A stretch of 64,000 bases of DNA, taken from assembly GCA_033764875.1 (NCBI GenBank), contig JANRIO010000052.1:12330-76329 (forward strand), written 5' to 3'. Shown here piece after piece: positions 17,220-25,489 of this stretch (position 1 is the stretch's first letter; each line of letters starts with the position of its first letter). A model generated the notes under the pieces. The model saw only the letters and a program-made list of their open reading frames with translations, was not told the DNA's origin and ran no database searches. This stretch comes from AWTP1-13 sp033764875 (GTDB lineage Bacteria; Pseudomonadota; Alphaproteobacteria; Rhizobiales; Hyphomicrobiaceae). The position numbers were made by a program, and so were the translations under genes.

Positions 17220-18546
17220 CGATCAGAAGAACCCGAAAGTCATTGACGTTGGTCTGGGTCGGCCCGCGCACGAGGAGGCCGCCTGCCTTCTCGAAGAAGG
17301 TCGTGGCGTCGTTGTTGTCGAGATGATGGCGGGCATCGAGGCTTGGCACGGCCGACAGCGTCCGGGGCGTGACGATGGCGCCGGCCGCGTCGGCCACCCT
17401 GCCCTCGCCGCCGTCGATACCGTCGGTGTCGGCCGCGAGCGCGCAGATGCCGGGCTCGCCGCCGAGCGCCACGGCAAGCGCGAGCGCGTACTCCTGGCAG
17501 CGGCCGCCGCGGCCCCTGGCGTTGCGCACGGTGACGGCGAGCTCGCCGCCGGAGAGGATGGCGAGCCGGCGACGGTCGCGCCTGGCGGCGAGCGCGAGGC
17601 GCGCGTGCTCGGCCGCGACCTCGCGCGCCTCGCCGACGACGGCGTCGCCCAGCGCCATCACCTCGTAGCCCGCCCGGCGCGCTGCCTCGGCGGCGCGGGC
17701 GAGCGCGGCCGCCGGCGTCGCGATGATGCGGTAGGCGGCGTCGGCGAAGGCCGGATCTGCCGGCTTGGGGGTCTCGTTGGCGGGGTCGGCGAGCGCCGCG
17801 TCGACCGCGGGCGGGACGGCGAGGCCGAGGCGCTGCATCTGCGGGCGGCGGCGGGCGAGGACGGCGCGAGCGTCCGCCAGCGTGCTCGCATCGGGCACGG
17901 TGGGTCCGGAGCCGATGACCGTCGGATCGTCGCCCGGGACATCGGAGATCGCCAGGGTGAGCATCGGCGCTGGCGCGGCCGCCTTGCGCAGACGCCCGCC
18001 CTTGATGCGCGAGACGTGGCGGCGCACCGTGTTCATCTCGTGGATGTCGGCGCCGCACTTGAGGAGGCCGCGGGTGAGCGCCGTCTTGGCGGCAAGATCG
18101 AGCCCGGCAGCGGGCGCCGCCCATAGGGCCGAGGCGCCGCCGGAGAGGAGCACGAGGACCAGATCGTCCGGCGTCGCGCCGGCCGCCAGCGCCAGCGCGC
18201 GCTCGGCGGCGGCGACGCTGTTGGCGTCCGGCGTCGGATGGCTGGCGGGGGCGACCTCGATGGCCGTGGGCCGGGCGGCGAGGACCTCGCTGTAGCCGTA
18301 GGGCGCGGTGACGACGCCCACGAGCCTGTCCAGCGCACCGGTGCCGCGATAGTGGGCCTCGGCGGCGGCGGCCATGGCGGCAGCGGCCTTGCCGGCTCCA
18401 AGGACGATGAGGCGGCCGCGCAGGGGCGGCGCCGGCAGATGGGGCGGCAGGCAAAAGGCTGGATGCGCGGCCTCGACCGCCGCCTCGTACAGCGCCGTCA
18501 GCACATCGCGCGATCCCAGCTCTGCGCCGGCCATGTCCCGATCCAT
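17212..18546 (-). CDS. gckA: Glycerate 2-kinase (GckA/TtuD type, MOFRL family)
   Basis: About 444 residues from ATG 18546 (MDRDMAGAELGS). Phosphorylates D-glycerate to 2-phosphoglycerate, linking glyoxylate, hydroxypyruvate, tartrate or serine-cycle metabolism to lower glycolysis. Family landmarks are the N-terminal Gly-rich segment LIVLGAGKAAAAMAAAAE, the LVLLSGGASAL loop, and the C-terminal MOFRL domain around GRGGRCQEYALALA and DTDGIDG. An in-frame extension to 18627 is possible but lacks family similarity. It is first in the operon with the DUF1036 and pyruvate kinase genes, overlapping the next gene by 8 nt. Related genes were formerly annotated as hydroxypyruvate reductase. Confidence 0.88.
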   Translation of the reverse strand: MDRDMAGAELGSRDVLTALYEAAVEAAHPAFCLPPHLPAPPLRGRLIVLGAGKAAAAMAAAAEAHYRGTGALDRLVGVVTAPYGYSEVLAARPTAIEVAPASHPTPDANSVAAAERALALAAGATPDDLVLVLLSGGASALWAAPAAGLDLAAKTALTRGLLKCGADIHEMNTVRRHVSRIKGGRLRKAAAPAPMLTLAISDVPGDDPTVIGSGPTVPDASTLADARAVLARRRPQMQRLGLAVPPAVDAALADPANETPKPADPAFADAAYRIIATPAAALARAAEAARRAGYEVMALGDAVVGEAREVAAEHARLALAARRDRRRLAILSGGELAVTVRNARGRGGRCQEYALALAVALGGEPGICALAADTDGIDGGEGRVADAAGAIVTPRTLSAVPSLDARHHLDNNDATTFFEKAGGLLVRGPTQTNVNDFRVLLIDA

Positions 18547-18664
18547 CCCTGTTGCGTCAATGATTTGCCCCGCGCCAATCTCCACCGTCAAGCGGACAAA
18601 TGCGGGCGCACGGCAGAGCACGCGCATCCTGGCAATCGCCGTGCGGCGGCTCTATATTCCCGCC

Positions 18665-19480
18665 ATGTCGACGGCGATCTCCGCGCGCGCCGCAATCGCG
18701 GCGCAAACACATGATAGCTATCGCGTTCTCGCCGGCCGGGCGGACGCGGGCGTGGTGCTCCTGTGCGACCACGCCTCGAACGCGCTGCCGGCCGCGTACG
18801 GACGGCTGGGTCTCGCGCCGGAGCAGTTCGAGCGCCACATCGCCTACGACATCGGGGCGGAGGCGCTGGTGGAGCACCTGTCGCGCGCGCTCGAGGCGCC
18901 GGCGCTGCTGACACGCTACTCGCGCCTGCTCATCGATCCCAACCGCGGGCACGACGACCCGACGCTGATCATGCGCCTCTCCGACGGCGCCGTGATTCCC
19001 GGCAACCGGCATATCGACGAGGCGGAGCGGGAAAAGCGCACACGGCTGTACTACGCTCCCTACCACCGCGCCATCGACGGCGTGATCGATGCCTGCCTCG
19101 CGGCCGGCACGGAGCCGATGCTGCTGTCGATCCACTCGTTCACGGAAGCCTGGAAACAAGTGCCGCGGCCCTGGCACGTCGGCGTGCTGTGGGACAGGGA
19201 CCCGCGGCTCGCGCGGCCGCTCATCGAGCACTTCGAGGCCGAAGGCGATCTCATCGTCGGCGACAACGAGCCCTACAGCGGCAAGCTCGAGGGCGACTGC
19301 CTGTGGCAGCACGGCACCCAGCGCAGCCTCGCCAACGCCATCATCGAGGTGCGGCAGGACCTGATCCGCACGCGCGAGGGCCAGCGGGCCTGGGGCGAAC
19401 GCCTCGAGCGCATCGTACGAAGCATCCTCGCATCCACGCCGCGACTGCCGGCGGCGACCCTCAAGGAGACAACTCCATGA
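18665..19480 (+). CDS. N-formylglutamate amidohydrolase family protein
   Basis: 271 residues, cytoplasmic. Matches the N-formylglutamate deformylase/HutG2-like fold: VVLLCDHASNALP near residue 35, the LLIDPNRGHDDP segment, LLSIHSFTEAW, and WHVGVLWDRDPR. The His, Asp and Glu residues in these motifs are those expected for metal-dependent amide hydrolysis. There are no other histidine-degradation genes nearby, so the real substrate may be a different N-acyl amino acid. ATG 18665 was chosen because homology begins soon after; the longer in-frame extension crosses the divergent gckA promoter region. The stop overlaps the DUF1244 start in an ATGA, indicating coupling. It is divergent from the gckA-pyk operon. 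Confidence 0.85.
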   Translation: MSTAISARAAIAAQTHDSYRVLAGRADAGVVLLCDHASNALPAAYGRLGLAPEQFERHIAYDIGAEALVEHLSRALEAPALLTRYSRLLIDPNRGHDDPTLIMRLSDGAVIPGNRHIDEAEREKRTRLYYAPYHRAIDGVIDACLAAGTEPMLLSIHSFTEAWKQVPRPWHVGVLWDRDPRLARPLIEHFEAEGDLIVGDNEPYSGKLEGDCLWQHGTQRSLANAIIEVRQDLIRTREGQRAWGERLERIVRSILASTPRLPAATLKETTP

Positions 19481-19785
19481 CGAAGATCGACAAGAGCCTG
19501 GAGGCCGAGCTGGAGGCGGCAACGCTGCGCAAGCTCGTGCAGCACCTGCGCACGCGGGCCGACGTGCAGAACATCGACCTGATGAACCTCGCCGGCTTCT
19601 GCCGCAACTGCCTCGCCAACTGGTACCAGGAGGCCGCGGCCGAGCACGGCCTGACGCTGACCAAGGACGGCGCGCGCGAGATCATCTACGGCATGCCCTA
19701 CGACGAGTGGCGGGCGAAGCACCAGAAGGAGGCGAGCCCGGAGCAGAAGGCCGCCTTCGAGAAGGCCAAGCCGCACAGCCACTGA
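19477..19785 (+). CDS. DUF1244 domain protein
   Basis: 102 residues, almost entirely a DUF1244 domain: MTKIDKSLEAELEAATLRKL start, NLAGFCRNCLANWY with a CxxC-type pair, then IIYGMPYDEWRAKHQ and a Lys/His-rich tail. The two Cys could bind metal or be redox-active. The family is small, conserved in proteobacteria and of unknown function. The start codon overlaps the stop of the amidohydrolase gene, so the two are translated together and probably work in the same process. Confidence 0.85.
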   Translation: MTKIDKSLEAELEAATLRKLVQHLRTRADVQNIDLMNLAGFCRNCLANWYQEAAAEHGLTLTKDGAREIIYGMPYDEWRAKHQKEASPEQKAAFEKAKPHSH

Positions 19786-19854
19786 GGGCGGGCGGGGCGG
19801 TGGCGCCATGTGGGGGGCCGCACCTCCGTCTGACGTGGTGCCACATTGCACGTG

Positions 19855-19944
19855 GCGTGGATGCCCGCCTGCGCGGGCATGACGTTGGACGGGGCCGGTG
19901 AGCTCTCAGCCTCCGTCATCGCCGCGAAGGCGGGGATCCACGCA
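19855..19944. repeat. Dispersed palindromic repeat doublet (family A, copy 1)
   Basis: Two copies of a roughly 30-bp GC-rich palindrome face each other: a forward unit at 19855-19886 (GTGGATGCCCGCC, then CGCGGGCATGAC) and a reverse unit at 19914-19944, separated by 27 bp. Related doublets occur at 25321-25398 and 61146-61236. The layout resembles REP/BIME elements of other bacteria. It lies between the DUF1244 and metY genes. Confidence 0.7.
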
Positions 19945-20046
19945 AGCGCGAACTCGACTGGAGACCTCGCAATCTCCACCCGCCCTCCCCGCAAGGTGAG
20001 GATGGATCTGCGATCACCACAAGACCAACGACCGAAGGAGGCAGAC

Positions 20047-21333
20047 ATGTCGCAGCAGGAAACGCCCGGCTTCGCAACGCTCGCCATTCATGCCGGCGCC
20101 ACGCCCGATCCGTCGACGGGGGCGCGGGCGACGCCGATCTACCAGACCACGTCCTTCGTCTTCAACGACGCCGACCACGCCGCGGCGCTGTTCGGCCTGG
20201 AGGCGTTCGGCAACATCTACACGCGCATCGGCAACCCGACGCAGGCCGTGCTCGAGCAGCGCGTGGCGGCGCTGGAAGGCGGCACGGCGGCGCTGGCCGT
20301 GGCCTCGGGACACGCGGCGCAAATGCTGGCGTTCCACACGCTGCTGCAGCCGGGCGACGAGTTCGTGGCCGGGCGGCAGCTCTACGGCGGCTCCATCAAC
20401 CAGTTCAACCACTCGTTCAAGAAATTCGACTGGCGGGTGGCCTGGGCGGACGCGACGGACCCCGGCAGCGTCGAGGCGGCGGTGACGGCGAAGACACGGG
20501 CGATCTTCGTCGAATCGATCGCCAATCCCGGCGGCGTCGTGGTCGATCTGCCGGCGATCTCGGCGATCGCGAAGAAGGCGGGCGTGCCGCTGATCGTCGA
20601 CAACACGCTGGCGACGCCCTACCTGTGCCGGCCCAAGGAGCACGGCGCCGACATCGTGCTGCACTCGCTGACCAAGTTCATGGGCGGGCACGGCAACTCC
20701 ATCGGCGGCGTGATCGTCGACTGCGGCACCTTCGACTGGCTCAACGCCCGTGTGCGCTATCCGACGCTGGTCGACCCCAACCCCAGCTACAACGGCATGC
20801 GGCTGGCCGAGACGTTCGGCAACTTCGCCTTCGCCATCGCGGCGCGCGTGCTGGGGCTGCGGGACCTGGGGCCCGCCATCTCGCCGTTCAACGCCTTCAT
20901 GATCCTGACGGGCATCGAGACGCTGCCCTTGCGCATGGCCAAGCATTGCGAGAATGCGCTCGCCGTCGCCCAGTACCTCGCCCAGCACCCCAAGGTGGCA
21001 TGGGTCAACTACGCCGGCCTCACGGACAACCGCTATCACTCGGTGGCAGCGCGGATCTGCCCGAAGGGGGCGGGCGCCGTGTTCACGTTCGGCGTCAAGG
21101 GCGGCTACCAGGCGGGCGTCGACCTGGTCTCGAAGGTCAAGATGCTGTCGCACCTTGCCAACATCGGCGACACGCGCAGCCTGATCATCCATCCGGCGTC
21201 GACGACGCACCGGCAGCTCACGGACGCGCAGCGGACGGCTGCGGGTGCGGGCGAGGACGTGGTGCGGCTGTCGATCGGGCTGGAGGACGCCGCCGACATC
21301 ACGGCCGACCTCGGGCAGGCGCTGGCGGGATAG
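20047..21333 (+). CDS. metY: O-acetylhomoserine sulfhydrylase (aminocarboxypropyltransferase)
   Basis: 428 residues, PLP-dependent Cys/Met metabolism family. Makes homocysteine from O-acetylhomoserine and sulfide in direct-sulfhydrylation methionine synthesis. Landmarks are the opening FATLAIHAGATPDPSTGARA, the YTRIGNPT segment, SGHAAQ, and the PLP Lys in SLTKFMGGHGNSIGG; the C-terminal part ends with VRLSIGLEDAADI. Start ATG 20047 follows a GAAGGAGG ribosome binding site; an in-frame extension back to 19846 runs through repeat family A and is rejected. I looked for a SAM-type riboswitch upstream and saw none. The gene converges on the chemoreceptor gene. Confidence 0.93.
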   Translation: MSQQETPGFATLAIHAGATPDPSTGARATPIYQTTSFVFNDADHAAALFGLEAFGNIYTRIGNPTQAVLEQRVAALEGGTAALAVASGHAAQMLAFHTLLQPGDEFVAGRQLYGGSINQFNHSFKKFDWRVAWADATDPGSVEAAVTAKTRAIFVESIANPGGVVVDLPAISAIAKKAGVPLIVDNTLATPYLCRPKEHGADIVLHSLTKFMGGHGNSIGGVIVDCGTFDWLNARVRYPTLVDPNPSYNGMRLAETFGNFAFAIAARVLGLRDLGPAISPFNAFMILTGIETLPLRMAKHCENALAVAQYLAQHPKVAWVNYAGLTDNRYHSVAARICPKGAGAVFTFGVKGGYQAGVDLVSKVKMLSHLANIGDTRSLIIHPASTTHRQLTDAQRTAAGAGEDVVRLSIGLEDAADITADLGQALAG

Positions 21334-21371
21334 CGACCCGGCACCGACAGAGGTGGCCCGCCCTCGGGCTC

Positions 21372-21388
21372 GTGCCCGCGGCGGGCAC
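21372..21388. terminator. GC-rich hairpin between convergent metY and chemoreceptor genes
   Basis: GTGCCCG / CGGGCAC form a perfect 7-bp stem with a 3-nt loop in the 62-bp gap between two convergent stops. There is no T-tract, so an intrinsic terminator is only a possibility. Confidence 0.35.
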
Positions 21389-21395
21389 CACCCCG

Positions 21396-23534
21396 TCAGG
21401 CCGCGACCCTGCGGCCCGATGCGCCTTGCCCGTCGTGCAGGCGGAAGCCGGCCACGAGGTCGACCAGCTCCTGCGCCTCCTGGGCGAGGGCGCGGCCGGC
21501 GACGGTGGCCTGCTCGACGACGGCGGCATTCTGCTGGGTCGCCTGGTCCATGTGGCCGATGGCCGAGCTGACCTGCTGCAGGCCCGTCGACTGCTGCTCG
21601 GCGCCGGACGCGATGTCGACGATGGCGTCGTTGATCTCGCCCACCTGCTTGACGATACGCTGCAAGGCCTTGCCGGTCTGGGCGACCAGCTCCACGCCGT
21701 CGGCCACCTGGTTGGTCGAGGACTGGATCAGCGCCTTGATCTCCCTGGCCGCCTCGGCCGAGCGCTGGGCGAGCGCGCGCACCTCGGAGGCGACCACCGC
21801 GAAGCCGCGACCGGCGTCGCCCGCCCGCGCCGCCTCGACGCCGGCGTTGAGCGCGAGCAGGTTGGTCTGGAAGGCGATCTCGTCGATCACGCCGATGATC
21901 TGGTTGATCTGCAGGGCGCCCTCCTCGATGCCGCCCATGGCCTCCACGGTCTGACGCACGACCGTGCCCGTTCGCTCCGCGTCGGCCTTGGCGGCTGCCA
22001 CCACCTCGCGGGCGCGCGCGGCGCTGTCGGCGGAGTGCTTGCCCGTCACCGTGATCTCCTCGATGGCGGCCGTGGTCTCCTCGAGGCTTGCGGCCTGCTG
22101 CTCGGCGCGGCGGGACATGTCCTCCGACGCTCCCGCGACCTCGCTCGAGCTCGCCAGCATCGTCTGGCAGCTGCGCGCGACCGCGCCCATGGCCTCGCGC
22201 AAGGCGGCTGCGGCGGCGTTGAAATCCTCCTCGAGCTTCCTGTAGGCGGCGGGGAAGCCCGACACGCTGCTGGTCAGGTCGCGCTCGGACAGGCGGGCGA
22301 GCCCGCCCGCCAAGCCCTCGACCACGATGGCCTGCTCGCGGGCGGCCTCGGCGCGTGCGAGGTCGGCGGCGCGGCGCTCGGCGTCGGCGCGCGCGCTCTC
22401 CTCCTCCGCCACCCTCTCGAGCCGGACGCTCTCCAGGCTGCCGGCCTTGAATACGGCGACGGCATCGGCCATCGCGCCGAGCTCGTCGCGACGGCCGACG
22501 GCCGGGACCTCGGTCGTCAGCTCGCCCGATGCGAGCCGGCGCATGGCCGCGACCATGGCCAGGAGCGGACGGGTGATCGAGCGCGCAATGAGCACGGCGA
22601 GGGCGAGGCCGCCGGCGATGGCGACGAGGCCGGTCCAGAGGCCCGCCGACTGGGCGTTCCCGGCAATCTCCTTCAACTCGGCATACATGGCGTCGTTGGT
22701 CGCCGTGATGCGCTCGGAGGTCACGGACAGCTTCTCCAGCATGGCGGCGGTTGCAGGCAGCACGCGATCGCGATAGGCCGAGACCATCTGCAGGGTCGCC
22801 GGCGCCACCGCGGCGAAGGCGCGACTGTAGTTGCCGGCGTAGGACTTGAGGTCGCCCAGGAGCTTGCGCTCGAAGGCCGCAAGGTCGAGATTCTCGAGGC
22901 TTGCGCTGGCGCTCTCGTAGTCCTGATAGCGCTTGCCGAAGGCCGCGATGCCGGCGGCATCGGGAAGCGCGAGGAAGCGCCAGTTGGCGATGCGGATGTG
23001 GAGCACCGACGCCTGCAGACGCGAGGCAGCGGCCGCGTAGTCGGCGCTCTTCGTTCCCAGCAGCGACGCGATCTGATCCGCCTTGACGGCCATCACATCG
23101 CCGGTGGCGAGGAGCGTGCCCCTGGCGCGGCGGGCGCTGGCGCCGGCCTCGCCCAGGCTCTTGACGAGCGGCCTGAGGGCCTCGAGCCGCTCCTTCACCT
23201 CGCGGTAGCCGGCCGCGCGGCTGTTGTCCTTGGTGATCGCAAGGGCGGAGTCGACCAGGGCCACGGCGCGCTCGAGGGCCTCGGCGCCGCGGCGGTAGGT
23301 CGTCTCGTCCGTATCCCAGACATACTGCGCCGCGCTGCGCGCGAACTCCTGCGCCTGCGCCGCCATGGCCATGGCGATGGAGGTCTGCCGCGCGAGACGA
23401 TCAGAGCGCAGAACATCGGCGATGATCAGCCCGTTCTGCCTGTACGTGAACAGGATCAGGCCGGCGATGACGGCGACGAGGAGGCCGAAGCCCAGATAGA
23501 TCCGGCGGCCGATGCCGAAATTCATGTGCCGCAT
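21396..23534 (-). CDS. Methyl-accepting chemotaxis protein
   Basis: 712 residues from ATG 23534 (AGGAG 10 nt upstream). N-terminal membrane helix about residues 12-32, a helical periplasmic sensing region of roughly 290 residues, a second helix (AGLWTGLVAIAGGLALAVLIA), HAMP segments, and a C-terminal signalling domain. The domain contains the hairpin tip (IIGVIDEIAFQTNLLALNAG) and the flanking EVRALAQRSAEAAREIK. It relays ligand binding to CheA/CheW at the inner membrane. The ligand is unknown. The 270-bp gap to the divergent ferredoxin gene is AT-rich and carries TATTCGAG twice (23614-23621 and 23639-23646). The signalling half is closely similar to the chemoreceptor at 43098-44930. Confidence 0.92.
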   Translation of the reverse strand: MRHMNFGIGRRIYLGFGLLVAVIAGLILFTYRQNGLIIADVLRSDRLARQTSIAMAMAAQAQEFARSAAQYVWDTDETTYRRGAEALERAVALVDSALAITKDNSRAAGYREVKERLEALRPLVKSLGEAGASARRARGTLLATGDVMAVKADQIASLLGTKSADYAAAASRLQASVLHIRIANWRFLALPDAAGIAAFGKRYQDYESASASLENLDLAAFERKLLGDLKSYAGNYSRAFAAVAPATLQMVSAYRDRVLPATAAMLEKLSVTSERITATNDAMYAELKEIAGNAQSAGLWTGLVAIAGGLALAVLIARSITRPLLAMVAAMRRLASGELTTEVPAVGRRDELGAMADAVAVFKAGSLESVRLERVAEEESARADAERRAADLARAEAAREQAIVVEGLAGGLARLSERDLTSSVSGFPAAYRKLEEDFNAAAAALREAMGAVARSCQTMLASSSEVAGASEDMSRRAEQQAASLEETTAAIEEITVTGKHSADSAARAREVVAAAKADAERTGTVVRQTVEAMGGIEEGALQINQIIGVIDEIAFQTNLLALNAGVEAARAGDAGRGFAVVASEVRALAQRSAEAAREIKALIQSSTNQVADGVELVAQTGKALQRIVKQVGEINDAIVDIASGAEQQSTGLQQVSSAIGHMDQATQQNAAVVEQATVAGRALAQEAQELVDLVAGFRLHDGQGASGRRVAA

Positions 23535-23804
23535 GCTCGCTAGGCTCCTGACAATCCGAATACCTATACAGCAATCCACTATAATCATAAATTTTCTGAA
23601 AACTTGCCGGCACTATTCGAGTATCCGCACCGGCTCGATATTCGAGCAGCGACTTGCTTATTCCGGCGCCATATTCTGCAGTCACCGTATTATCTGCTTA
23701 CTGATCGCTTTGCGGCGGGCGGACGCGGGCGGGATCTCCCCTTCGCGGTCGCGAGCCGGTATCGTGCGGCGCCAGCAGATCACAGCCACGCCACGCGGAG
23801 AGCC

Positions 23805-24128
23805 ATGCCCACGATCACCTTCATCGAGCACGACGGCACCGTGCACCACGTCGACGCCGCGATCGGCGACACCCTCATGGAGACAGCGTTGAAGGGCGGT
23901 GTAGCCGGGATCGTCGGCGAATGCGGCGGCGCCTGCACGTGCGCGACGTGCCTCGTGCACGTGGAGCCGGAATGGACGGCGCGGACGGGCCGCCGGACCG
24001 AGGAGGAGGAGGCGCAGCTCGACCTCGCGTTCGACGTGCGCGAGACCTCGCGCCTTGCCTGCCAGATCAGGGTGACGGAGGCTCTCGACGGGCTCGCGGT
24101 GCGCACGCCATCGTATCAGGGGCGGTGA
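23805..24128 (+). CDS. [2Fe-2S] ferredoxin, adrenodoxin type
   Basis: 107 residues, cytoplasmic electron carrier. Cluster ligands are visible as GECGGACTCATCLVHV (Cys spacing C-x5-C-x2-C) and a fourth Cys in TSRLACQIRV, the vertebrate-type/terpredoxin/ThcC pattern. Such ferredoxins usually serve cytochrome P450s or ring-hydroxylating oxygenases, but no partner oxygenase or reductase is nearby. ATG 23805 gives the conserved MPTITFIEHDGT start. It is divergent from the chemoreceptor and converges on the binding-fold gene to its right. Confidence 0.92.
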   Translation: MPTITFIEHDGTVHHVDAAIGDTLMETALKGGVAGIVGECGGACTCATCLVHVEPEWTARTGRRTEEEEAQLDLAFDVRETSRLACQIRVTEALDGLAVRTPSYQGR

Positions 24129-24130
24129 GG

Positions 24131-24146
24131 CCGCCGCGCGCGGCGG
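24131..24146. terminator. Perfect 16-bp palindrome between convergent genes
   Basis: CCGCCGCGCGCGGCGG lies 2 nt after the ferredoxin stop, in the gap to a convergent gene. It could form a terminator-like hairpin, but no T-tract follows. Confidence 0.3.
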
Positions 24147-24191
24147 CGGTCGCGGCGATGCGCGATGCACCGCCGCGGAGCCGGCTTCGCG

Positions 24192-25079
24192 TCACGCCGG
24201 CGGCGGGGCGATGACGTCCTCGTAGGCGTGGCGCCGCGTGATCAGGCCGGCGTGCTGGAAGATGTCGAGGGTCGCCTCGAAGGCGGGCCGCGTGATCTCG
24301 ACGTGCGGGGTCCAGTTGCCGAGGCCCTGGTAGGTGGCGATGGTGTCGGCGAGCACGCCGACGTCGACGTCGCCGAAGTAGGGCGCCTCGATGCGCGCAA
24401 CTTCTGCCGCCGGCGTGGCGATGAGCCAGGCACGCGCCTTGCGGTAGGCGCGCGTGAAAGCGCGGGACATGTCGGTGCCGAGCCAGTCGCGGCGGGCGGC
24501 GAGGCTCGAGAACGCGCACGGGCCGATGGCATCGGCGAGCGAGGTCACGATGACGCCGACGCCCTCGTGCGCGAGCTGCTGCGGGGCGGGCCCCTGCAGG
24601 TGGATGAAGTCGCCCTCGCCCTTGCGGAAGGCGGCGATCATGGCCTCGGTGCTGCCGGCGTCGACGGCGGCAATGTCCTTGAAGTCGAGGCCGCGCCTGT
24701 GACAGGCGTACTTGAACATGGCAAGCGGCTGGGCGCCGTGATCGACGAGGACGCGGCGGCCCTTGAGCGCGCTCCAGGCGAAGCCCGGATCGGGCGTGCG
24801 GCCGAGGAGGAAGAAGCCGTCCTTCTCGTTGATCTGGGCGAAATGGGCGGTCACCGGCCGCTCGCCCTTCTCGAGCGGCGTGAAGCCCTGGCTCGGCGCC
24901 GACTGGGCGACGTCGAGCCTGCCGGCGACGAGGCCGGCGATGGCGGACGTGCCCGGCGGGGACACCGAATGGCGCGCTACCAGCCCCTCCTCCTTGAGGA
25001 AGCCGCCGGCGATGGCCGCAAGCAGCGGCGAGTAGAAGGCGGAAAAGCGCGTAAACTCGATGCGGATCTCTTCGCTCAC
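24192..25079 (-). CDS. NMT1/THI5-like periplasmic-binding-fold protein without signal peptide
   Basis: 295 residues. The sequence has the binding-protein II fold of ThiY/SsuA/NMT1 relatives (FSAFYSPLLAAIAGGFLKEEGL at the N-terminus, GLVAGRLDVAQSAPS, FRKGEGDFIHLQGPAPQQLA). It starts directly with the first beta strand and has no export signal, so it is probably cytoplasmic or its annotation as a transporter subunit is wrong. GTG 25079 is chosen because GGGAGG lies 5 nt upstream; the nearby ATG reads into a stop after two codons. Cytoplasmic members of this fold can be enzymes, such as THI5 or phthalate-type decarboxylases. No ABC permease or ATPase of the SsuBC type is in the window. A LysR gene lies 410 nt upstream on the same strand. 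Confidence 0.72.
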   Translation of the reverse strand: MSEEIRIEFTRFSAFYSPLLAAIAGGFLKEEGLVARHSVSPPGTSAIAGLVAGRLDVAQSAPSQGFTPLEKGERPVTAHFAQINEKDGFFLLGRTPDPGFAWSALKGRRVLVDHGAQPLAMFKYACHRRGLDFKDIAAVDAGSTEAMIAAFRKGEGDFIHLQGPAPQQLAHEGVGVIVTSLADAIGPCAFSSLAARRDWLGTDMSRAFTRAYRKARAWLIATPAAEVARIEAPYFGDVDVGVLADTIATYQGLGNWTPHVEITRPAFEATLDIFQHAGLITRRHAYEDVIAPPPA

Positions 25080-25320
25080 GTCATCCTCCCTTCGACAAGG
25101 CCTCCTGCACAAGGCCGCAAACGGGTGGTGCAAGGCCAGGGCCCGCGACGGCAAAACAATCGTGACGGGGCGCGCGGGCCGCGCCGCGCGGGCTTGGGCG
25201 TGGGGCGCGACGCGGGCACCCGCAGACGAGGCGGATCCGACTGCCTTGGCTGGATGTCTCGGGACGAGCCCACGAGCGTCCGGTCGAGCCCTGCGAGCCG
25301 TCGCGTTCCAAGGCAGGCGT

Positions 25321-25398
25321 GCGTGGATGCCCGCCGTCGGGCATGACGTGAATTTTGCGGTCGCTTGCCGCGCCGATCGACGTCGCCCCCCCGCGCAG
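25321..25398. repeat. Dispersed palindromic repeat doublet (family A, copy 2)
   Basis: Forward unit GCGTGGATGCCCGCC...GGGCATGACG at 25321-25350 and a degenerate reverse unit at about 25379-25398, about 28 bp apart. This matches the arrangement at 19855 and 61146. It lies in the 410-bp gap 25080-25489, where I see no gene. Confidence 0.55.
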
Positions 25399-25403
25399 GC
25401 GAG

Positions 25404-25455
25404 ATTCAGGGCTGCGGCCTGTGCCGCCGCAACCGCGACGATTTTCGAGCCGGAC
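25404..25455 (+). repeat. Dispersed 52-bp repeat (family D), copy 1
   Basis: This stretch matches the reverse complement of 61038-61089 at about 44 of 52 positions by my hand alignment; it includes the shared core CGATTTTCGA. In both places it sits beside a family A doublet, so the two elements probably travel or decay together. Confidence 0.6.
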
Positions 25456-25489
25456 AGCGGCGCGTCGAGCGCGACCATGACAAGCGGGT

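Noticed and set aside
19945..20046. SAM-II or other methionine-related riboswitch before metY
   Set aside because: The region lacks the conserved SAM-II core and is occupied partly by a dispersed repeat.
20625..23543. 972-codon plus-strand open frame
   Set aside because: It runs through metY out of frame and antisense through the chemoreceptor; no motif is recognisable.
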